Shown here in pieces: positions 5,153 through 10,111 of a DNA stretch of 10,111 nt. The notes beneath the pieces were generated by a model. The model was given only the letters and a program-made list of their open reading frames with translations, had not been told where the DNA came from and did not search any database. The stretch covers positions 1-10,111 of the forward strand of contig JAKITE010000103.1 in NCBI GenBank assembly GCA_021648225.1, in the 5' to 3' direction. This stretch comes from Paracoccaceae bacterium (GTDB lineage Bacteria; Pseudomonadota; Alphaproteobacteria; Rhodobacterales; Rhodobacteraceae). Each line of letters starts with the position of its first letter. Position 1 is the stretch's first letter. A program made the position numbers and the translations under genes.

Positions 5153-6094
5153 TTATTGGTGGTCATAGGTCCTGACCCTAGCTGGCTTTTCACTATATTG
5201 ACGTAAACGCCGGGCCGATTGGCGCACCACCTCGGATATCTGCAAAAACTGTTTGGCCAGCGGGCTGGTTTTTCGCCAGATCATGCCGATTGTGCGGCTT
5301 GGCTCGGGGGCCTTGAAATGCGCGATAGAAACTTCCGCCGAGCGGGTTTCAACCGCAACCGCCATTTCAGGGATCAAGGTAACACCAATACCGGCGCCGA
5401 CCATTTGCACGAGGGTTGACAGGGTGGTGCCATCAAGGGTTCCGCGGGGCAGGTTGGGTTCAATATTGCAAAACGACAGGGCCTGATCGCGAAAACAATG
5501 GCCTTCTTCCAGCAAAAGCAAACGCAGTTCTTGCAACATATTTTGGTCGGGCACCGGTTTATCAGCATCTGCCAATGGCCGGACCAGCACAAAATTTTCC
5601 TCGAATAACGGGATTTCGGTCAGGGATGGTTCGGAAATCGGCAGGGCGACAATGGCCATATCAATTTTACCATCCGCCAGTTCTGTAAGCAAGGTAGAGG
5701 TCATGGTTTCGCGGATATGAATATCAAGGCTGGCATACAGCTTTGTCAGGTCTCCCAGAATTGCAGGCAGTAAATAGGGCGCAATGGTCGGGATTATCCC
5801 GATTCGCAATTGGCCAACCAGTTGGTTATGGGCGGCCCGGGCCAAATCCCCCAGCTCATCAACCGAGCGTAAAATACCGCCGACCCTTGCCAAAAGCTCC
5901 TCTCCGAGCCGTGTCAGGCGCACCTGTCGCGCGCCCCTTTCAAACAACACACTGCCAAGCGTTGTTTCCAGTTCCTTGATTTGAACCGACAGGGCGGGCT
6001 GGGAAACCGAAACAGATTTTGCCGCAAGGCCAAAATGCCTGTGCCGCGCCAGGGCTTCGAAATAGCGGAGCTGTCTGAGGGTAATGTTTATCAT
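5153..6094 (-). CDS. oxyR: hydrogen-peroxide-sensing LysR-type regulator OxyR
   Basis: This 313-residue LysR-type activator senses peroxide by forming a disulfide and then activates genes such as katG. The N-terminal winged helix-turn-helix is clear: LRQLRYFEALARHRHFGLAA (6-25) and SVSQPALSVQIKELE (29-43). The effector domain begins at about residue 95 (GQLRIGIIPTIAPYLLP). The redox pair is present: C200 in LLEEGHCFRDQAL and C209 in SFCNIEPN, nine residues apart like C199/C208 of E. coli OxyR. The DGTTLSTLVQMVGAGIGVTL segment is also typical. The gene is transcribed away from katG from a shared 169-bp region, the usual arrangement for direct control. The last about ten residues, ending RVRTYDHQ, are encoded by a dispersed palindromic repeat and extend beyond the part I recognise, so the native C-terminus may have been replaced. 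Confidence 0.94.
   Translation of the reverse strand: MINITLRQLRYFEALARHRHFGLAAKSVSVSQPALSVQIKELETTLGSVLFERGARQVRLTRLGEELLARVGGILRSVDELGDLARAAHNQLVGQLRIGIIPTIAPYLLPAILGDLTKLYASLDIHIRETMTSTLLTELADGKIDMAIVALPISEPSLTEIPLFEENFVLVRPLADADKPVPDQNMLQELRLLLLEEGHCFRDQALSFCNIEPNLPRGTLDGTTLSTLVQMVGAGIGVTLIPEMAVAVETRSAEVSIAHFKAPEPSRTIGMIWRKTSPLAKQFLQISEVVRQSARRLRQYSEKPARVRTYDHQ
5168..5183. repeat. left arm of the 16-bp inverted repeat flanking oxyR-katG
   Basis: GGTCCTGACCCTAGCT here is the exact reverse complement of 8463-8478 beyond katG, 3.3 kb away. It lies inside the last codons of oxyR. The core is itself a near-palindrome (GGGTC/GACCC type) and recurs at 3158-3171. Confidence 0.8.
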
Positions 6095-6111
6095 AACTTT
6101 ATCTTATCGGA

Positions 6112-6169
6112 TTGATATGAAATTACAATTTCCATTATTAATCATCGGCGGATAGTTTCTGACCTATAG
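6112..6169 (+). promoter_or_regulatory. candidate katG promoter and OxyR-like dyad in the oxyR-katG gap
   Basis: The 169-bp gap between the divergent starts must hold both promoters. TTGATA (6112-6117) and TATTAA (6136-6141), 18 bases apart, form a plausible sigma-70 pair pointing at katG. An imperfect dyad, ATAG (6152-6155) and CTAT (6164-6167) with eight bases between, resembles half of the E. coli OxyR site, but the spacing is eight rather than seven and it lies downstream of that -10. The two assignments do not fit together well, so both stay tentative. Confidence 0.35.
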
Positions 6170-6263
6170 AAGCCAAAGCAACTTGTTTTGATTCGCCAGT
6201 GCCCAGCGCACGCCTTGAATTTATTCTCGGGCAGATCGCTCGAAACCCAACCGGAGAAATCAA

Positions 6264-8450
6264 ATGGACGGAAATGACATCAGCAAATGCCCTGTTGCCC
6301 ACGGGGCGACAAAGGTCAGCATGCAATCAAACAGCGATTGGTGGCCAAACCGGCTGAACCTGCGGATTTTGCACCAGAATTCAGCTAAATCCGACCCGAT
6401 GGATCCGGATTTTGATTATGCCGAGGCCTTCAAGTCGCTTGATCTTGACGCGCTCAAGCAAGACCTTTTCGCCTTGATGACCGATAGTCAAGATTGGTGG
6501 CCTGCTGATTACGGCCATTATGGCGGGTTTTTTATTCGCATGGCATGGCATAGCGCCGGCACCTATCGCACCGCTGACGGGCGCGGTGGTGGTGGCACCG
6601 GCCAGCAACGGTTTGCGCCGCTTAACAGCTGGCCGGACAATGTTAATCTGGACAAAGCGCGGCGGCTTTTATGGCCAATCAAGCAAAAATACGGCAATAA
6701 AATTTCCTGGGCCGACCTGATGATCCTTGCGGGTAATTGTGCGATTGAATCCATGGGCGGGCCGGTTTTCGGTTTTGCCGGTGGCCGTCAAGACGTTTGG
6801 GAACCCGAAGAAGACGTATATTGGGGTGAGGAAACCGAATGGCTAACCGATGAGCGCCATTCCGGTGACCGCAATCTGGAAGATACACTGGCGGCGGTGC
6901 AAATGGGGTTGATCTATGTAAACCCCGAAGGCCCGAATGGTCAGCCAAGCGTGTTGGCCTCTGGCCGTGATATTCGTGAAACTTTTGGTCGTATGGCCAT
7001 GAATGACGAAGAAACCGTAGCATTGGTGGCCGGTGGCCATACCTTTGGCAAAGCCCATGGTGCCGGTGATGCGGCCCAGGTCGGCCCCGAACCAGAAGCC
7101 GCAGGCATTGAGCAAATGGGCTTTGGCTGGGAATCCAGTTATGGCTCGGGCCACGGCGATGATACCATCAGCAGCGGCATCGAGGGCGCATGGACAGCCA
7201 ACCCGATCAAATGGGATAACGGCTATTTTGACCTGTTGCTGGGCTATGACTGGGATCTGGAAAAATCCCCCGCAGGCGCGTGGATATGGGTGCCGGTTGG
7301 CGTAAGTGAAGACGAAATGGCGCCAGCGGCCCATGATGCCTCCAAAAAAGTGCCAACTATGATGACCACCGCTGATATGGCAATGCGGATGGACCCGATT
7401 TACGGGCCTATTTCCAAACGTTTCCACGAAAACCCGGACCAGTTTGCCGACGCTTTTGCCCGCGCTTGGTTCAAGCTGACCCACCGTGATATGGGGCCGC
7501 GTTCGCGTTATCTGGGCAAGGATGTGCCAGCAGAAGAATTGATCTGGCAAGATCCGGTTCCGGCGGTTGATCATGCCTTAATTGATGATCGCGACATTGC
7601 CGACCTAGAAGCTAAATTGCTGGATTGCGGTCTTTCGGTATCGGAACTGGTTTCCACCGCTTGGGCATCTGCATCGACATTTCGTGGCTCGGATATGCGC
7701 GGTGGTGCCAACGGTGCGCGCATTCGCCTTGCCCCGCAAAACGGTTGGGAAGCCAACCAGCCCGAGGCATTGGCCAAGGCATTAACCGCACTTGAAGCTG
7801 TGCAAACCAGTTTTAATGACAGTGCAACAGGCGGCAAAAAGGTATCCTTGGCCGATGTTATTGTTCTGGGTGGCGTTGCCGCAGTTAAATCTGCCGCCAA
7901 GGCTGCGGGCCATGATGTTTCGGTGCCGTTCACACCGGGGCGCACCGATGCAACGGCTGCACAAACCGATGTGGAAAGCGTTGATATGCTGGAACCGGCC
8001 GCAGACGGATTTCGCAATTACCAAAAGCGGGATTATACCATCTCGCCCGAGGAATTGTTGTTGGACAAAGCCCAGTTGCTGACCCTGACCGCACCGGAAA
8101 TGACCGCGCTTGTTGGTGGTATGCGGGTGCTTGGCACCAACCATGCGGGCACCAAATACGGGGTTTTCACCGACCAGCACGGCGTGCTTTCCAATGATTT
8201 CTTTGTGAATCTGCTGGATATGAACACCAAATGGTCCGACGCGGGCGATGGTGTTTATGAGGGCATTGACCGTGCCTCGGGTGATAAAAAATGGACCGCA
8301 ACACGGGTTGATCTGGTGTTTGGTTCCAATTCTCAATTGCGTGCGATTTCCGAAGTTTACGCGCAGGCCGATAATCAAGGCAAATTCGCGCAGGACTTTG
8401 CGGCGGCTTGGGCTAAGGTTATGAATGCGGACCGGTTTGATCTGGGTTAA
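6264..8450 (+). CDS. katG: catalase-peroxidase KatG
   Basis: This 728-residue bifunctional heme enzyme breaks down hydrogen peroxide as a catalase and oxidises small donors as a peroxidase; length is normal for the family. The distal heme pocket is R92, W95 and H96 in GGFFIRMAWHSAGTYR. The residues of the catalase-specific Met-Tyr-Trp adduct are W95, Y218 (GLIYVNPEGP) and M244 (FGRMAMND), spaced as in the M. tuberculosis enzyme. The proximal heme ligand is H259 in VAGGHTFGKAHG. The second, heme-free peroxidase-like domain follows from about residue 430 (for example RLAPQNGWEANQP and VFGSNSQLRA near the end). All key residues are present, so it should be active. The start ATG has GGAG seven bases upstream. 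It is divergent from oxyR, so peroxide induction through OxyR is likely. Confidence 0.98.
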   Translation: MDGNDISKCPVAHGATKVSMQSNSDWWPNRLNLRILHQNSAKSDPMDPDFDYAEAFKSLDLDALKQDLFALMTDSQDWWPADYGHYGGFFIRMAWHSAGTYRTADGRGGGGTGQQRFAPLNSWPDNVNLDKARRLLWPIKQKYGNKISWADLMILAGNCAIESMGGPVFGFAGGRQDVWEPEEDVYWGEETEWLTDERHSGDRNLEDTLAAVQMGLIYVNPEGPNGQPSVLASGRDIRETFGRMAMNDEETVALVAGGHTFGKAHGAGDAAQVGPEPEAAGIEQMGFGWESSYGSGHGDDTISSGIEGAWTANPIKWDNGYFDLLLGYDWDLEKSPAGAWIWVPVGVSEDEMAPAAHDASKKVPTMMTTADMAMRMDPIYGPISKRFHENPDQFADAFARAWFKLTHRDMGPRSRYLGKDVPAEELIWQDPVPAVDHALIDDRDIADLEAKLLDCGLSVSELVSTAWASASTFRGSDMRGGANGARIRLAPQNGWEANQPEALAKALTALEAVQTSFNDSATGGKKVSLADVIVLGGVAAVKSAAKAAGHDVSVPFTPGRTDATAAQTDVESVDMLEPAADGFRNYQKRDYTISPEELLLDKAQLLTLTAPEMTALVGGMRVLGTNHAGTKYGVFTDQHGVLSNDFFVNLLDMNTKWSDAGDGVYEGIDRASGDKKWTATRVDLVFGSNSQLRAISEVYAQADNQGKFAQDFAAAWAKVMNADRFDLG

Positions 8451-8462
8451 AACCTCTTCGGA

Positions 8463-8478
8463 AGCTAGGGTCAGGACC
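8463..8478. repeat. right arm of the 16-bp inverted repeat flanking oxyR-katG
   Basis: AGCTAGGGTCAGGACC starts 12 bases after the katG stop and is the exact reverse complement of 5168-5183 at the far end of oxyR. With the following CT it is also a palindrome with six-base arms, and it abuts the katG terminator. Confidence 0.8.
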
Positions 8479-8484
8479 CTAAGC

Positions 8485-8526
8485 AAAAAACAGCCCGCCT
8501 CATTGCTGATGCGGGCTGTTCTTTTT
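8485..8526. terminator. intrinsic terminator of katG (bidirectional form)
   Basis: AACAGCCCGC (8489-8498) pairs perfectly with GCGGGCTGTT (8511-8520) around a 12-base loop. TTTTT follows on the plus side and an A-run precedes it, so it could end transcription from both directions. Confidence 0.9.
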
Positions 8527-8615
8527 ACAAATTTACCATTTAAGCCGCGCTGGGCCTAAACAAAAGAAATACGGCGGCATTTCTATCGACCTAGCGGTAA
8601 GTGCCTCATACCAGA

Positions 8616-8656
8616 TTGGTCTTGCATAGAAAATCTAGATTTATTAAATACATGTT
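8616..8656 (+). promoter_or_regulatory. palindrome and AT-rich start region of the LysR gene
   Basis: AAATCTAGATTT (8631-8642) is a perfect 12-base palindrome that ends 14 bases before the ATG of the LysR-type gene, a place where autoregulators often bind. TTGGTC (8616-8621) with TTTATT (8640-8645) is a possible but weak promoter. No Shine-Dalgarno is visible before the ATG. Confidence 0.35.
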
Positions 8657-9649
8657 ATGGAATTATTCGATTTTAGCCAAATTTCGGTTCAAGATATGCT
8701 GTTGGTAAAGGCCATTGCCGAATTTGGCAGCATTTCCCAAGCGGCGCAGGTGATCGGGGTTTCGCAGCCTACGGCCAGTTACCGGCTAAACAAGCTCAGA
8801 GAAATTTTTGCAGACCCTGTTTTTACCCGCGTTAACCGCAAGATGGCTCCGACGGTCAAAGGCCAAAGGATTATTGAAACCTTTTTGATCCAGATAGGTA
8901 TGTTGACAAAGCTGGCCGCACCCGAGGTTTTTGACCCGAAAACCACCGAGCGCAGTTTTACAATTATTGCCAAAGGCTTTCAGTTTTCGGCAATGATGGT
9001 CATGCTTCCCAAGCAATTTTTCAAAGAAACCCGATGGGCAAAGCTGTTAATCGAGCAAGACAAAGAAGATATGCCAATTGGTTATCAACGCGATGACGCC
9101 GCCGATTTTCTGGCTTTGCCTTATGAAAGTCAGGGTGGCGAGGGCATTCGGCGGTTTGTTTCGCCAGCCTTGCAGGTGATGCTTTATTACGATGCGGATA
9201 TTCGTAAACCGCCAGAAACCATCAAGGCGTTTTCCGAATGTCGTTTTGTGATGCTAAAAAGCCTGAAATCATTGCCCAGCTTTGTAGATGATTTTTTGCG
9301 CCAAAACGGGTATCCCGCGCGAAAGGTTGTTGGCTATGCGCCGACATCCGCGTCAGTTGCAGGGTTTATCGGCGGCACCGATCTGGTTTATGTTGGCTCT
9401 TCTTTTACATCGACACTTGGGGATAACAGCCTGTCCAGTGCTGAAATTCCGTTTGAAATGGCACCTATTCGCCATGAAATCAGATGGGAAATTTCAAAGG
9501 AAAACGAACCCGGTCATGCGTGGTTACGAAATCTTTTGATTAATGGGATGAAGGATGCATTTGAACCCGATTTTCAAATCGACCCGTCGGAAGAATTTGT
9601 GCTGCTATCGGGGTTTGAGCAGTTGAAAAATCGTCACAGGCCAGTGTAA
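8657..9649 (+). CDS. LysR-family transcriptional regulator, target unknown
   Basis: This 330-residue protein has a standard LysR N-terminal winged helix-turn-helix: MLLVKAIAEFGSISQAAQVI (14-33) and GVSQPTASYRLNKLREIFAD (34-53), then PVFTRVNRKMAPTVKG (54-69). The rest (about 92-310) is a diverged LysR-type effector-binding domain, with no ligand residue I can assign. It lacks the OxyR cysteine pattern, so it is not a second OxyR. It starts after the katG terminator and forms its own unit. Nothing divergently transcribed lies next to it, so its target cannot be read from context. No ribosome site precedes the ATG at 8657, so it may be translated from a very short leader or poorly expressed. It is convergent with ptsP, with a 13-base gap between the stops. 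Confidence 0.88.
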   Translation: MELFDFSQISVQDMLLVKAIAEFGSISQAAQVIGVSQPTASYRLNKLREIFADPVFTRVNRKMAPTVKGQRIIETFLIQIGMLTKLAAPEVFDPKTTERSFTIIAKGFQFSAMMVMLPKQFFKETRWAKLLIEQDKEDMPIGYQRDDAADFLALPYESQGGEGIRRFVSPALQVMLYYDADIRKPPETIKAFSECRFVMLKSLKSLPSFVDDFLRQNGYPARKVVGYAPTSASVAGFIGGTDLVYVGSSFTSTLGDNSLSSAEIPFEMAPIRHEIRWEISKENEPGHAWLRNLLINGMKDAFEPDFQIDPSEEFVLLSGFEQLKNRHRPV

Positions 9650-9662
9650 CCATCAGCAGGTT

Positions 9663-10111
9663 TTAATCCCGATACGGGTAATTATTTTCTGCCAGCCAGT
9701 TAACCAGTGCCGCGCGCACCGATTGTTCGCCCGATTTACGCGCCGTATCAATCACCGCGCGGGCCTCCCCCAGATCAACCGAGCGTAACAGGTGTTTGAC
9801 CGGCCCGACCGAGGCTGGCCGCATGGATAAGGTCCGCATGCCCATGGCGGCAAATGCCAAGGCTTCTACCGGGCGGCCTGCGTCTTCACCGCAAAAAGAA
9901 ACCGGCGTATTCAGGCTGTCACAGCGGGCTGCGATTTGTTCGATAAAGGTTAAAAAGCTGACATTCAAGGTATCATAGCGCCGTCGCACCAGCTCGTTTT
10001 CGCGATCTGCTGCAAAGAAAAACTGTTTCAGATCATTGCCGCCAATGGATATAAAATCGGCCATTTCAAAAAACTGGTCCGGCGCAAAAGCAAGGCTGGG
10101 GGTTTCCAGCA
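9663..10111 (-). CDS. ptsP: phosphoenolpyruvate-protein phosphotransferase of the nitrogen PTS, C-terminal part (partial)
   Basis: The gene runs off the right edge; about 149 C-terminal residues are in view, from LETPSLAFAPDQFFEMADFI to the TAA at 9665. This is the end of the PEP-binding TIM barrel of Enzyme I. It shows SIGGNDLKQFFFAADRENE (Enzyme I proteins have IGTNDLxQY there) and RRRYDTLN. The conserved active-site cysteine follows in VSFCGEDAGRP, and then GMGMRTLSMRPASVGPVKHL. Enzyme I takes phosphate from PEP and passes it to an HPr-like protein. The RPASVGPVKHLLRSVDL style fits the EI-Ntr form more than the sugar-PTS Enzyme I, but the GAF domain that would prove this lies outside the window. 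It is convergent with the LysR gene, and no terminator lies in the gap. Confidence 0.85.
   Translation of the reverse strand, partial: LETPSLAFAPDQFFEMADFISIGGNDLKQFFFAADRENELVRRRYDTLNVSFLTFIEQIAARCDSLNTPVSFCGEDAGRPVEALAFAAMGMRTLSMRPASVGPVKHLLRSVDLGEARAVIDTARKSGEQSVRAALVNWLAENNYPYRD

Noticed and set aside
5153..8526. oxyR-katG considered as part of a composite transposon
   Set aside because: No transposase lies between or immediately outside the inverted repeats, and 16-bp arms alone do not define a transposon; kept only as a repeat finding.

Overview
This window looks like part of an alphaproteobacterial chromosome of moderate GC. The evidence is a divergent oxyR/katG pair with alphaproteobacterial-type sequences, a nitrogen-PTS Enzyme I (ptsP) tail, Rhodobacterales-like LysR and IS3 proteins, and Shine-Dalgarno-led genes. 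Genus cannot be set from the sequence alone.

Left part (1-1677): the leader-distal end of a CRISPR array has five perfect 37-nt repeats, with spacers of 33-38 nt. The array enters from beyond base 1. It ends in a decayed repeat whose last base lies in the stop codon of cas6, which is convergent with the array. cas2 lies just upstream of cas6 on the minus strand. The repeat holds a short CCGC/GCGG hairpin followed by ATTGAAAC, which fits Cas6 processing to an 8-nt 5' tag. No cas1 and no interference genes are present in the window. Where cas1 would be expected, directly upstream of cas2, there is instead a decayed tyrosine recombinase. The repeat ending, the spacer lengths and the stand-alone Cas6 favour a type III (or Cas6-dependent type I) system, but the subtype cannot be fixed here.

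Mobile-element debris (about 1795-3195): this stretch holds the integrase pseudogene, an isolated small TM2-domain membrane protein gene, and an IS3-family insertion sequence collapsed by internal deletion to the start of OrfA and the end of OrfB.

Metabolic and redox part (3293-8526): a D-lyxose ketol-isomerase gene is followed by a secreted diheme cytochrome c gene that has a terminator-like hairpin in its leader. Next comes the peroxide-defence pair, oxyR (minus) and katG (plus), transcribed divergently from a shared 169-bp region. OxyR senses peroxide through a C200/C209 cysteine pair, and KatG removes the peroxide. The pair is flanked by a 16-bp perfect inverted repeat, and a third copy of its palindromic core lies in the IS3 remnant.

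Right part (8527-10111): a second LysR-type regulator gene is convergent with the C-terminal part of ptsP, which runs off the right edge. No undescribed multi-gene system is evident. The most interesting points are the cas1-less cas6-cas2 locus beside the integrase pseudogene, the REP-like palindrome inside the terminal CRISPR unit, and the inverted repeats bracketing oxyR-katG.
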